In this document: in pieces, positions 16,587-25,327 of the stretch | Position numbering within the stretch: position 1 is the first letter of the stretch | How the letters are laid out: each line of letters starts with the position of its first letter | Assembly: GCF_030269365.1 (NCBI RefSeq) | Contig: NZ_BSTF01000030.1 | Coordinates: forward strand, 1 to 64,000 | DNA from: Lentzea sp. NBRC 102530 | Lineage (GTDB): Bacteria; Actinomycetota; Actinomycetes; Mycobacteriales; Pseudonocardiaceae | DNA length: 64,000 nucleotides | Reading direction: 5' to 3' | Made by a program: the position numbers and the translations under genes | Notes under the pieces: generated by a model | The model's input: the letters and a program-made list of their open reading frames with translations, nothing else | Told to the model about the DNA's origin: nothing | Database searches by the model: none

Positions 16587-19021
16587 GTCGTGTCCCCCTC
16601 GTTAATCTCGCCCTCAATCACATCGAGAGTCAGACGCATCATCGCCAGCTCCAGACGTGTCTTTCCGCCCGTATTTCCCATGAATTCGCCAACCGTATCG
16701 AGAAGGCGAGCAATCCTTTCGACCGGCCTGGTTCGCGCGTCCTGGTCGTTCCAGGTGGACCAGGTTGTGGAGAACACGGCCCCGTCCAGCAATAGAGCCG
16801 GTTGGGCACGGACGAGTGCGGCGAGACCTTCTGGGCGCAGATGCGGAATGAACGCCCCGTTCTCGGTCGCCTCCCGCCAGACCAGCCGCGGCTCGGCGCC
16901 GGCCGCATGCCGCTCGGCGGCTTGTTTTTCCTCTGTTGGCAGGCTTGTCCAAAGCGCCGCAGCGTGCAAGGCGCCTACGTCAGCCATTCCTTCTCGGATC
17001 CTGCCGAGCAGCGCGTCCGCACGCTCGCGCAGCGCGGCGTCGGTGAAGCGCTGATCGCGGAACTGCTCTGTAACCTCGGCCGCGACCCTCGCCACACTGT
17101 CGTCCGTATTTGCCACTGCTCGAAGCGCTTCAGCGATCTCGATGATGGCGTAGTCCCGCGGATCACGTCCGAACTCGCGGAACACTTCGTGGTCACCATG
17201 GACGAAGACTTCGATCGTGTTGCCGCGCTGAGTATGGGAAACACACGGGGTCGGCCGGCCGGAGTGGTCGAGCAGCGGCTCAGGGGTATCGAATACCGTT
17301 ACGGTGCGTTTGCCGAGGTGGGCCACGCTCACGACGCCGCTCAGGTCGCTAACACGTCGTGCCCGTTCACGGTATCGGGCGTAACGCTGCTCCTCGGTCT
17401 CTGGCTGCGGTCGCGGGGGAGGTGAGGCCGGGGCCTGCCCGCCCGCGGTACCAGCCGGTTGGTTGTCCCCACCCAAGCCTGTGCGGTCCAGGAGATCGTC
17501 CATGGACCCGGAGCCAGTCCCACCGCTGTGCTTCTGACCTGATCCCGTGCCGCTGGACGTTCCGGAAGTCGGCTGCCGCTTCCCCCGCTTGAGGTCGTCA
17601 TATTGCTGGGCCGCCTCGTACCATTTGTCGTCGGTCAGGTACTCGGGAAGTCCCCTGCGGAACAACGTGGCCCATTCACGGGCGGTCTCGTGAAGCGGCC
17701 CGGAGCTATCCCCAGGGATCAAACACTTCGTACCGGGATCATTGCGCCGGAACGCGTTGAACAGGCGCCCTACCGGGGAGCTGTTTGACTCATACCCAAG
17801 CGCCTTTGCCTTCTTTGGCTGTAGCGGACCTTCCCCGCGGACCTCATTAAGAGCAGTGATCCAGTCCAGCGAGTCACGCTTGAAGTCGTTCTTCTGGTAG
17901 GTGACCGGAACATGGTCGACATGGATCTCGCCGACAATACGGCCGCCTTGCGTCGCACCGAACTCGATGGGGTATTCCACCATCGTCTCGCCAGTGTCGG
18001 GATTTTCCCACTGAAAGACACTTCGATCGGAGATGAGAATCTTTCGACCGTTGCGCAGGAAGTCAATCCCGAAGTCGCTCGTACTGAGGTAGCGTTGAAT
18101 GCCAACCCAGCCGACAATCCGTCGTTCCCGCAGTTCCAGGTTCTCGCTGTCGCACTCGGCGCAACGCTCCACCGCCGCGCCGCGGTTCCAGTGTCCACAG
18201 TCTTGACATGCCCAAGCGGGTGTCAGATCACGGTTGATGCGTTGGATCGCGCGGATCTCAGCGCCCTGATAGGACACCACGCGAGAAGAGCTCCACACGC
18301 ATGGCAGCCTTGGTCGTACAGCGGTCCCGTTGACGTACAGGTCGAAGCCCCGGCCAGCGAGCTCGGTCTCCGGAAGTTCAGGAAGGGCATTCTTGCTTCG
18401 CAAGAGGTAGGAATACACCCTGCCGAGCTGCTCACGAATGGTCGCCGCCACCGGCTGCCGACGTAGCGCGGCACGCTTGTCCGGCCTCAACTGCCGGACC
18501 GTAACCTCGGTGCCATGCATCGCGGGGTCGGCCTTCGGATCCCGCCGAAGGGGCACCGTGAAGCTGCCGCGCCGCTGCATCTCGCGAAAGTCGATCTCGG
18601 CGACAAGCCAGTCCGGGTCTCCTGAGCGGGTTGTTCTGACCTCCGTCACTGAACCCAGATTGGCGGTCGCGATGTTGAAGCCCATCCCGAACAGCCCAAG
18701 GCTGCCGTAGCGGCTGTTAGTGCTGTAGCCCGCACGCAACGACTGCTCGAACTGCTCCAGGCCCATGCCACGTCCGTTGTCCGCGACACACACGAGCTCG
18801 TCCCCCTCGGCGGTGCCTGGCTTCGGGAGTGTGATCTCGACCGACGGTGGCTCCGAAGCGGCACGGTCACTGTCCGACAGAAAGGCGTCGAACGCGTTGT
18901 CGACAAGCTCAGCGAGACACTGCCAGGGCTTGTAAGGGATGTCGCCGAGTACCTCGAGAAGCCGCGGTGATGGCGTGAGGTCAAGACTCTCTATGGACGT
19001 CTCGTTCGCGCCGAGTGACAC
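16583..19021 (-). CDS. GHKL (MORC-like) ATPase with RanBP2-like zinc finger
   Basis: 812 residues from GTG 19021, which has GGGAGG five bases ahead; a GTG at 19045 is also in frame but lacks a site. The N-terminus is a GHKL ATPase: N-box AELVDNAFDAF (residues 37-47), G1 DNGRGM (81-86), G2 GLFGMGFN (109-116). That places it with MORC/MutL/Hsp90-type ATPases, which clamp on DNA. At residues 268-291 is WACQDCGHWN followed by CAEC, a W-x-C-x2-C-x3-N...C-x2-C zinc finger close to the RanBP2 type. A Gly/Ser-rich linker near residues 495-515 precedes a helical C-terminal domain. It is the first gene of a five-gene coupled operon. Confidence 0.82.
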   Translation of the reverse strand: MSLGANETSIESLDLTPSPRLLEVLGDIPYKPWQCLAELVDNAFDAFLSDSDRAASEPPSVEITLPKPGTAEGDELVCVADNGRGMGLEQFEQSLRAGYSTNSRYGSLGLFGMGFNIATANLGSVTEVRTTRSGDPDWLVAEIDFREMQRRGSFTVPLRRDPKADPAMHGTEVTVRQLRPDKRAALRRQPVAATIREQLGRVYSYLLRSKNALPELPETELAGRGFDLYVNGTAVRPRLPCVWSSSRVVSYQGAEIRAIQRINRDLTPAWACQDCGHWNRGAAVERCAECDSENLELRERRIVGWVGIQRYLSTSDFGIDFLRNGRKILISDRSVFQWENPDTGETMVEYPIEFGATQGGRIVGEIHVDHVPVTYQKNDFKRDSLDWITALNEVRGEGPLQPKKAKALGYESNSSPVGRLFNAFRRNDPGTKCLIPGDSSGPLHETAREWATLFRRGLPEYLTDDKWYEAAQQYDDLKRGKRQPTSGTSSGTGSGQKHSGGTGSGSMDDLLDRTGLGGDNQPAGTAGGQAPASPPPRPQPETEEQRYARYRERARRVSDLSGVVSVAHLGKRTVTVFDTPEPLLDHSGRPTPCVSHTQRGNTIEVFVHGDHEVFREFGRDPRDYAIIEIAEALRAVANTDDSVARVAAEVTEQFRDQRFTDAALRERADALLGRIREGMADVGALHAAALWTSLPTEEKQAAERHAAGAEPRLVWREATENGAFIPHLRPEGLAALVRAQPALLLDGAVFSTTWSTWNDQDARTRPVERIARLLDTVGEFMGNTGGKTRLELAMMRLTLDVIEGEINEGDTT

Positions 19022-19051
19022 CCCAGCCTCCCACTTCGCTCGCACGGTTCA

Positions 19052-19067
19052 GCCCCTGGCCAGGGGC
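19052..19067. promoter_or_regulatory. 16-bp perfect palindrome in the GHKL-operon leader
   Basis: GCCCCTGGCCAGGGGC is fully self-complementary and lies 31 bases upstream of the GTG start. It could be an operator for a repressor or a hairpin that occludes the leader. No regulator gene is encoded in the operon. Confidence 0.4.
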
Positions 19068-19555
19068 CTGCTCGCCACGGCATCCGTAGTAAACACCGCC
19101 GGCACGACGCAACACGGAGGGTGACAGCAATACCTCATACTGTTACCCTACGTGACCGCACTTGACAATGCGTGTCACCCAGTGAGACGAGCCTGGCCCC
19201 GAGAAGTCCACCATATCGGGAGGTGCTTGGCGGCTTCATACGGCCGCGCCGTAGCACTGATCAAAGTGCGCGAATTGCCGTTGGTTCGCGTGCACGGTCA
19301 AGCCGTCCAGGCGGTGTCAGCCCTGCGGGTGCGAACTGCCGTCCCAGAGCCAGCCGGATAACCGGCAAGGTGGATCTGGGCTTCGGAGCGCACGACAGAC
19401 ACGAGCTCAGGCTAAGATCTACACCCGTGCAACTGGGTCACCACAACCGCGCCTCATGCGCACAAGGTGTGCTCGCGGTGACCCCAGCGTGCATCTACGA
19501 CGGCATCAGCGCGGTCTGCCAAAGTCAGTCATGAGATCTACTACTACCTCAGCGC
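19068..19555. other. About 490 bp between the defence operon and the lanthipeptide operon
   Basis: This stretch holds the start region of the GHKL operon and the 3' side of the methyltransferase gene. Open frames here look like chance frames, with biased composition and no family signature. Near 19495-19560 the plus strand reads a sensible-looking SHEIYYYLSAHPSTLLALD, but it runs into the antisense of the methyltransferase and has no start, so I do not call it. No clear terminator was seen. Confidence 0.4.
19140..19168 (-). promoter_or_regulatory. Possible promoter of the GHKL/helicase/Vsr/methylase operon
   Basis: On the minus strand a TTGTCA (19163-19168) is followed after 17 bases by TAACAG (19140-19145). 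This is a plausible but weak -35/-10 pair about 120 bases upstream of the start. It would place the 19052 palindrome in the transcribed leader. Confidence 0.3.
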
Positions 19556-20767
19556 TCATCCGTCGACGTTGCTCGCACTCGACACCGATAGCGTCGCCCA
19601 GCGCTTCGTTATGACGCGTTCGGCCTCAAGGTGCTCACGAGGCGTTTTGGCTGGGTAGGCCGTGATGATGGGCTCAGCGGTGCGGACCTCACCCCAGGCT
19701 CGAATCTGGTCGCAGAACCGCTCCGCCAGCTGCTGTGCAGCTGGTCCATGGCCGATCGCGCCAAGTTCCGCGCCGCCGTCGACGCGGCAATAGGTGAGGT
19801 AGGCCAGCGAGCTGCCCTCAACAACGGCTGGGCTGCGGTCACGGATCGCCGGATTGCAGAGCTCATCGGTGACCGCAGTGGCGGAGGCGGCGATGCGACA
19901 GGTGCCTGGTTCGGTTCCCGTCAGACGCAGCCAGATGCCGTCGAAGGGCTCTTCACCTCGCACTGTGACGCCGGACCAGACAGGCGTTTTGGGCTGGCTG
20001 AGCACACCGTAGAGATCGGTGAGGGTGATGTCTTGGTCTGAGTCCCAGTACAGAGTGACGTGTCCGGCGGCGTCGATGTTGCCGGATACCTCGTTGTCCT
20101 GACCAATCATGGGCACGAAGCCGCACAATCGCACCGAGTCGGAGCGCAACACGTCGCCGTCGCGAACGAAGGCGACGCTGCGGGTCTGGCCTCGCCAGCG
20201 CAGCGGCACGATGAGCCGGCCGCCGGGCTTGAGCTGGTCACGCCAGGCATCCGGAATGTCGAACGCGCCGACAGTAACGATGATCCGGTCGTAAGGACCG
20301 GTCTCGGGCGCCCCGAGCGAACCGTCCCTGGTGATCACCTCCACCTGGGGGAAGCCGTTGTCATCGAGTGCCCGATGGGCCTGTGCGGTGACCTCGGGGT
20401 CAATGTCGACGGTCGTGACGTGACCAGTCGGACCGGCTTGCTCCGCGAGAAGGGCGGCGTTGTAGCCGGTTCCAGCACCGATCTCGAGGACGTTGTGGCC
20501 AGGCTGGACATCGAGTTGGTCGAGCTGCATGGCGACCACAGTGGGCACGGAGGCACAGCTGAGCGGTGTGCCGTCGTCATCGCGTTTGGTGATCACTGCG
20601 ACGTTGGCGTACGCATCCTCTGTGGTCGCCTCCGGCACGAAGAGATGACGGGGAATGGTGCGGAGCACCTGTTCCACTGCAGGGGTTCGGGCGTGGCCAG
20701 CTTTCTTGATGCGGTCGACCATGGCGGCGCGCAGCGCCTCGGGCGTGGTGTCGGTGGTGGCGTTCAT
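19556..20767 (-). CDS. FxLD-system O-methyltransferase (isoaspartate methyltransferase-like)
   Basis: 403 residues from ATG 20767, which has a GAAGGA site just upstream; the longer frame to 21304 is non-coding overlap with the cyclase gene. The N-terminal 220 residues resemble protein-L-isoaspartate O-methyltransferase: IPRHLFVPE, then the SAM motif VLEIGAGTGYNAALLAEQ (93-110), VTTVDIDPEVTAQA, then GPYDRIIVTVG and LKPGGRLIVPL. The C-terminal extension of about 180 residues is typical of the FxLD-associated subfamily. Relatives in lanthipeptide loci methylate an Asp side chain, giving a succinimide that reopens to isoaspartate. The Asp-rich core of the nearby precursor (D33, D36, D39) offers targets. 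Confidence 0.82.
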   Translation of the reverse strand: MNATTDTTPEALRAAMVDRIKKAGHARTPAVEQVLRTIPRHLFVPEATTEDAYANVAVITKRDDDGTPLSCASVPTVVAMQLDQLDVQPGHNVLEIGAGTGYNAALLAEQAGPTGHVTTVDIDPEVTAQAHRALDDNGFPQVEVITRDGSLGAPETGPYDRIIVTVGAFDIPDAWRDQLKPGGRLIVPLRWRGQTRSVAFVRDGDVLRSDSVRLCGFVPMIGQDNEVSGNIDAAGHVTLYWDSDQDITLTDLYGVLSQPKTPVWSGVTVRGEEPFDGIWLRLTGTEPGTCRIAASATAVTDELCNPAIRDRSPAVVEGSSLAYLTYCRVDGGAELGAIGHGPAAQQLAERFCDQIRAWGEVRTAEPIITAYPAKTPREHLEAERVITKRWATLSVSSASNVDG

Positions 20768-20838
20768 CGTTTCCTTCTGTGCGGGCGGCCGGATGTTAGC
20801 GGGTTGCGATTGGTCAAGAGCGGGTTCTGAGGTGCGGG

Positions 20839-22014
20839 TCAGCCCTCCAACAGCAGGCACGCATCCCATCGGGTGACGAGGTCTGAGGTCGCAGTCGCGT
20901 GCAGTGCGAGCAGCACGCCAGCCGCGCCTTCCAGCAGTCCGGGCTCGGCGGATTGGCCGTTGTCGTGCAGGTGCTTGGTCAGCCGTGCATGCAGTGCGGG
21001 TAGCTGCGCTGTGAGGCGGTCGTCGATGGCATCGGCGGCTGTGCGGCGGGTGGCCTGCAGAAGCCCGGCCCAGCCGTGACAGAGCGATGGATCGCTCAAC
21101 AGCGCGAGTTGTCTCTCGTCGCTGACGCATCCGGCGAGGGCATGCTCGGCGGCGCGTTGCCGTGTTGGCTCGCCAAGCGCGATCGCCGCGAGTTGTTGTG
21201 CCCGTGCGAGACCAGGGGTGCCGTAGCACCAGGACGGGCGTTGGGGTCCCGATTGCCGCAGCGCCTGGTCGTGCCATTCGGCGCGAGAGATCATGCCTGA
21301 CCACCAGGCGTCGTAGCCGGAGCCGTTGCGCCAGCGGTCGAGCCAGGTGGTGATGTGGCTGATCGCCTCGGTCAGTCCGGTTACCGAGATTCCTCGCCTG
21401 CTGGCGGTGGCCAGCAGCGCCAACGGCCCGGCGACGCCGTGCGCGATCCCCATGTTGGCGTGGCCACCAGGCCAGTCATTGGAGGGTTGCCCGTTGGGGC
21501 TGTCTTCGCTCCACCATCCAGGCAGGTGCTCGCCGTTGGTGGTGATCGGCTCGGTGAGCCGCACCAGGTAGGCGAGGACATCACGCAGCAGTTCGGGGTG
21601 GCGGTCTCGGTGTAGCAGCCCGACGCCGAGTCCAGTGAGTCCGCTCATCAGGTCGAACTCTCGAAGCCGTGGGAGCTGTCCGCGGTCGATGCGGTCGTGT
21701 GCCTGGCGCAGCCGGTGGCGCGTGATCGTGGCGATGTGCTCGTCGAGTGCGCGAAGAACTTCGGCGTAGGCGGGATGCCGCGCCGAGTGCAGAGTGAACG
21801 CAACGGCAGGTACTCCTCGGAAGAGCCCCGCAGTGTCAGGGTCGGCGGTCACCGAGTCGCGGATCATGGCGCGAGCCCACTGGTGAGCCACACTCCAGTC
21901 ACCCGCACCTGTGTGCACGTTCTCCAGGTGCAGCAGGGTGATTCCGGCTGCACCAGCAGACAACGACTGACCCCAGCCGGGCGCCGAGTCGCCCGGTGGA
22001 ACCTCGAGGTTCAT
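20839..22014 (-). CDS. lanC: LanC-type lanthionine synthetase (cyclase)
   Basis: 391 residues. LanC enzymes use a zinc-activated cysteine thiol to close thioether rings on dehydrated peptides. The zinc ligands are present: Cys263 in SWCYGTPG and Cys312-His313 in SLCHGWAGLLQ. The usual alpha-toroid repeats are visible as GLTGLGVGLL (125), NMGIAHGVAGPLALL (188) and GAAGVLLALH near the C-terminus. The start ATG overlaps the dehydratase stop (ATGA), so the two are co-translated. It acts in the cytoplasm on the product of the LanB reaction. A 71-base gap separates it from the methyltransferase. Confidence 0.87.
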   Translation of the reverse strand: MNLEVPPGDSAPGWGQSLSAGAAGITLLHLENVHTGAGDWSVAHQWARAMIRDSVTADPDTAGLFRGVPAVAFTLHSARHPAYAEVLRALDEHIATITRHRLRQAHDRIDRGQLPRLREFDLMSGLTGLGVGLLHRDRHPELLRDVLAYLVRLTEPITTNGEHLPGWWSEDSPNGQPSNDWPGGHANMGIAHGVAGPLALLATASRRGISVTGLTEAISHITTWLDRWRNGSGYDAWWSGMISRAEWHDQALRQSGPQRPSWCYGTPGLARAQQLAAIALGEPTRQRAAEHALAGCVSDERQLALLSDPSLCHGWAGLLQATRRTAADAIDDRLTAQLPALHARLTKHLHDNGQSAEPGLLEGAAGVLLALHATATSDLVTRWDACLLLEG

Positions 22015-25000
22015 CGGCTGGTCTCCGGCTGACGGGCGTATACGGCCTGCGCGAGGTGTCGTGCCATGCGCCGCGTTGCCTTCTCAGCGTCACGGTCGAT
22101 GCCGGCTGCACGGTTGTGGTGCATGTGCAGCAAAGATTCCAAGACGGCGTCGGTATCAGTGTCGGCTGATAGTTGCGTCCGGTACGCGGCAAGCGCGGCG
22201 GAGCGTCGTGCCCAGGTCTCGGCGACTTGTCCGGTCCATCCAGGCCGGTCGTCGACATCGCCCTGGACGAGGCGGATCGCGTCCGAGAGCACGGCGCGGT
22301 CAGCTGGGACCGTGCCTGGAAGGACGGGGCGGGTGCGAAGCCAGGTCATCGCGGCGGTCTGGTCACCGAAGAACCCGGCCACGATGTCCACCAGGCCGAG
22401 TAGCAGTCCGACGGCGGTATCAGCGCCCAGGCTCGAGTTGTGCCGCAACTGAGCGGCCACAGCGGCGGAGTCTGCGGCGAACACGTTCTCGGCGGCGATC
22501 ATCTTCGCGCCGCAACCGTAGCGGCCGATCTCCGGCAGGTAGGTGTCGACAGCCAGCCGACCGGCCACGCCGTCAACGCGGAGTTGCTGTCCCCAGTCGC
22601 CGAGCGCGGCCAGGCTGCGGGCGTAAGCGTCACGATCAGAAATGGCCAGGCGGAGGCGGATGTGGTCGGTTTCATGCGGGCTGCGGTAGCGCACGAACCA
22701 CCAGCGGGTGTCGGAGCCAATCGCCTGTAGAAGGTGTGGGATCCGGCCGGCGATGATCTCGTTGATTCGGTCGGGGTGGGTGAAGACCTTGGCATAGAGC
22801 CAGGTGCTGTTCGCTGCCCCTGGTGGCTGGCCATGGCCGCCATTGGTCAGCACAGGCCTGCTCGCAACCGGTGGCGATGGTGTCTGCGGCTGGTCGGAGA
22901 ACAGGGGCACGGCGATCTCGTGAACGCGCCCGCCCGCCCATCCGAACGCCTCCGCGGAGGCAGCTTCGAGCAGCAAGGCGTGGCCGTGCTTGCGCAGGTG
23001 GGTGTGAAGAATCGCCACGTGGGCAGGTTCGTCGAGAGTGAGTCGCAAGGAGCGGTCGGCATCGCGTAGTTCCACCGTGGCAGGGCATCGCCACCGACGA
23101 CGCCACTGACCGAAGCGCGCCGTCCACTGGTCATCGTCGAGGCTGGCGGGAAGGTCTGTGACATCGAGCCGCCAACGGGCTGGGCTGAGTACCGCGCGGC
23201 CGTGCCGTACACGCGGCAGCACCGGCAGTTGCTGAGCGTGCGAGCCCCAGTCGAACTCGTGCCACGTGGCTCCCAGCGCGCGGGTGAGATTGGCGAGGAA
23301 TCGAGCCAGTGGCGGCGCCTGCTTGTCCAGGGCGAGTGCGTGAAAGACCTGGGGCTCGATCACCCTCCCCATGGAGAGACTGACCAGGTGCAGTCCGTCG
23401 CGGGTCGCGATGATCGCCAGATCGTCTGGTGCGATCACCAGCTGTTCGGGGTGCTGTGCCCGGTGTTCTCCCAGGGACAGCAGGTGAGGCAGATAGGCAG
23501 GGACCCGGCAGACGTTCTCGCCGGTCGCGTAGATCGGCGAGAACGACAGCTGCACAGGCAACGCTCCACTGGCGCTGGCAGGCGCGTCGGCGTACAGGCA
23601 CTCCAGCCCGGAGTCGGACGCGATGGTGGTGAAGCGCGAGGTGAAGATTCCCGCTGATCGGGCGGGCGCGACGGTGAAGCTGTAGTCGCCGCGGCGCAAT
23701 GCGTCCGCGCTGGCTGCGTGCACTCGGGCAGCGAGTTCGACGTGTGCAGGAATCCGTCGCTGCGAGGCAGGGTCACCCACGGTCAGCGCAGCGATGGTGT
23801 CCTCGGTGAGGACGATCTCACCGGTGCCATCGGACCACGCGGTCCAAGCAAGTGCGAGGAGCTTCTGCTCGCGTTCGGACGATCCTTCTGACGGTAGCGG
23901 GAGAACGCTGCCGGGATAGGTGTGTGGGAGGCCAAGTCCCGCATCCGGGTCGACGACATCGGCCAACGGCACGAGAGCACCGGTGCCGAAGCGTTCGCAG
24001 AACGCGATGTAGAAGTCTCGCCAGACCGGGTTCCCGGTCGGCTGGTTCGACAGGCGCGCCAGCACGCTGGCAGCCTGCTCGACCTCGTGCGCAAGCTGTT
24101 CGGGAAGCCGTACTTCGGCGTCCAAGCGGAGGTCGAGAGACAGTGGGACGCGCCCGGCCCTCGACAGTGTCCGCATCCGTCCGGTCAATGCCTCCCGCAG
24201 GTCGCGCTGGGCCGCCTGGTCTGTGCCGGGCTGGTTGTGGCTGCGCAGGTCTTCCTGCACCCGCTCCAGCTCGACGAGGATCGCTGTTACAGAAGGGATC
24301 GCGCCGGCGTTGGCGGTGCGCAGGCGATCAACCAGGTAGCCAAGGGAGTCGGTGATGGTCAGCGGCGCTCGTAGGTTGGTGGTAAGAAAACCTTGGCCCA
24401 CAAGGGTTGTGAGCATGGCGCTGATGGTGTCGTGTTCTACAGCCGGAAACTCCGCGGCCAGCTTGTCAATGAGGTCAGCAACGTGGATGGGTGTGCTTGC
24501 AGCGTTCTGGACCGCTTGCAGGGCAAGGGTGTTGCGTGCGGTCACCGTGTTGGGTCCTTGGGGGACCTCCAATCGCCCGCCACGAGTGGTCGCGAGGTTG
24601 GTGAACACGACGTCGAGCCGACACAGAAGCTCGGGGCACGCTTCAAGTCGGTCGATGAGATCTGCGAGCCACACCGCGTCGACGCGAGCGAAGGCCTGGT
24701 GTTCTGAACCCCATCGGCTCTCAGTGGCTGGTCCACCGACAGCGACCGGCGCGACTCCTGCGAACAAACCGAACGGGGTGTGGCGACCAGTGATGCGCAG
24801 CAAGTAGCGGATCACGGACAGGGTGACGCGTCGGACCTGCTTGGACTCAATTGTGCCGGTGTCGGTCAGCAGTTGAGCGGCGAGTCCTGGGCTCGCATGG
24901 CCGATCGCGTCGGCGAGTTCGGTGTGCATTGACATCTCCAGCAGCCATTCGCGGCACGCCTGGGTGTCGGACAGGTCTGGCCACTGTGCGGGCAGTCGGT

Positions 25001-25076
25001 GAAGCGGGACTGCCGCGGCGCGAAGCAAGGCAATTCCGCGGTGCCTGTAGGTCGACGCGCTCTTCCGAGTACTCAT
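22011..25076 (-). CDS. lanB: LanB-type lantibiotic dehydratase (full length)
   Basis: 1021 residues, close to the usual size of a full-length class I dehydratase with both halves. The N-terminal glutamylation domain begins near residue 55 and contains IRYLLRITGRHTPFGLFAGV. The C-terminal SpaB_C-type elimination domain starts near residue 770 (WLYAKVFTHPDRINEIIAG) and has FVRYRSPHETDHIRLRL and YLPEIGRYGC. The enzyme glutamylates Ser/Thr of the precursor using glutamyl-tRNA and then eliminates glutamate to give dehydroalanine or dehydrobutyrine. It starts 80 bases after the precursor gene, in the same direction. Confidence 0.9.
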   Translation of the reverse strand: MSTRKSASTYRHRGIALLRAAAVPLHRLPAQWPDLSDTQACREWLLEMSMHTELADAIGHASPGLAAQLLTDTGTIESKQVRRVTLSVIRYLLRITGRHTPFGLFAGVAPVAVGGPATESRWGSEHQAFARVDAVWLADLIDRLEACPELLCRLDVVFTNLATTRGGRLEVPQGPNTVTARNTLALQAVQNAASTPIHVADLIDKLAAEFPAVEHDTISAMLTTLVGQGFLTTNLRAPLTITDSLGYLVDRLRTANAGAIPSVTAILVELERVQEDLRSHNQPGTDQAAQRDLREALTGRMRTLSRAGRVPLSLDLRLDAEVRLPEQLAHEVEQAASVLARLSNQPTGNPVWRDFYIAFCERFGTGALVPLADVVDPDAGLGLPHTYPGSVLPLPSEGSSEREQKLLALAWTAWSDGTGEIVLTEDTIAALTVGDPASQRRIPAHVELAARVHAASADALRRGDYSFTVAPARSAGIFTSRFTTIASDSGLECLYADAPASASGALPVQLSFSPIYATGENVCRVPAYLPHLLSLGEHRAQHPEQLVIAPDDLAIIATRDGLHLVSLSMGRVIEPQVFHALALDKQAPPLARFLANLTRALGATWHEFDWGSHAQQLPVLPRVRHGRAVLSPARWRLDVTDLPASLDDDQWTARFGQWRRRWRCPATVELRDADRSLRLTLDEPAHVAILHTHLRKHGHALLLEAASAEAFGWAGGRVHEIAVPLFSDQPQTPSPPVASRPVLTNGGHGQPPGAANSTWLYAKVFTHPDRINEIIAGRIPHLLQAIGSDTRWWFVRYRSPHETDHIRLRLAISDRDAYARSLAALGDWGQQLRVDGVAGRLAVDTYLPEIGRYGCGAKMIAAENVFAADSAAVAAQLRHNSSLGADTAVGLLLGLVDIVAGFFGDQTAAMTWLRTRPVLPGTVPADRAVLSDAIRLVQGDVDDRPGWTGQVAETWARRSAALAAYRTQLSADTDTDAVLESLLHMHHNRAAGIDRDAEKATRRMARHLAQAVYARQPETSR

Positions 25077-25156
25077 CCTGTCCTCGCGTTCGTCATCCGG
25101 TGGCGAAGCTGGGGCACGGACAGCGCGGCCCGTACCCCAGCTCAGGTGCAGTCAGG

Positions 25157-25309
25157 TCAGACGGCGCTGATGCACGAGGACGCGCACGTCGGATCGCAGC
25201 CGTCGCTCGTGTCGCAGGCGGATGCCACGCCTGGAGTGGCCGTGGTGGTGATCCGCAGGTCGAGGTCGAAGTCCGAGTCGGCGACGGTGTCGATGGTTGG
25301 TGCAGACAT
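25157..25309 (-). CDS. lanA: FxLD-family lanthipeptide precursor peptide
   Basis: 50 residues, ATG at 25309 with GGAGG seven bases upstream. The leader (residues 1-20) carries SDFDLDLRI, the FxLD motif recognised by class I dehydratases of this family. The core (21-50) opens TTTATPGVASAC and continues DTSDGCDPTCASSCISAV, ending in TGA at 25157. It holds four Cys (32, 38, 42, 46), eleven Ser/Thr and three Asp (33, 36, 39), enough for up to four thioether rings and for Asp methylation. It is the first structural gene of the lan operon and short enough to be missed by length cut-offs. No export or immunity gene is evident nearby. Confidence 0.88.
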   Translation of the reverse strand: MSAPTIDTVADSDFDLDLRITTTATPGVASACDTSDGCDPTCASSCISAV

Positions 25310-25327
25310 CAGTGGTTCCTCCATGTG

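Noticed and set aside
19495..19620. Plus-strand stretch SHEIYYYLSAHPSTLLALD
   Set aside because: Reads well for about 35 residues but has no start and runs into the antisense of the methyltransferase gene, so it is probably coincidence.
20768..21304. N-terminal 179-residue extension of the methyltransferase frame
   Set aside because: Arg-rich antisense-like sequence across the LanC gene; the PIMT homology and ribosome site place the start at 20767.
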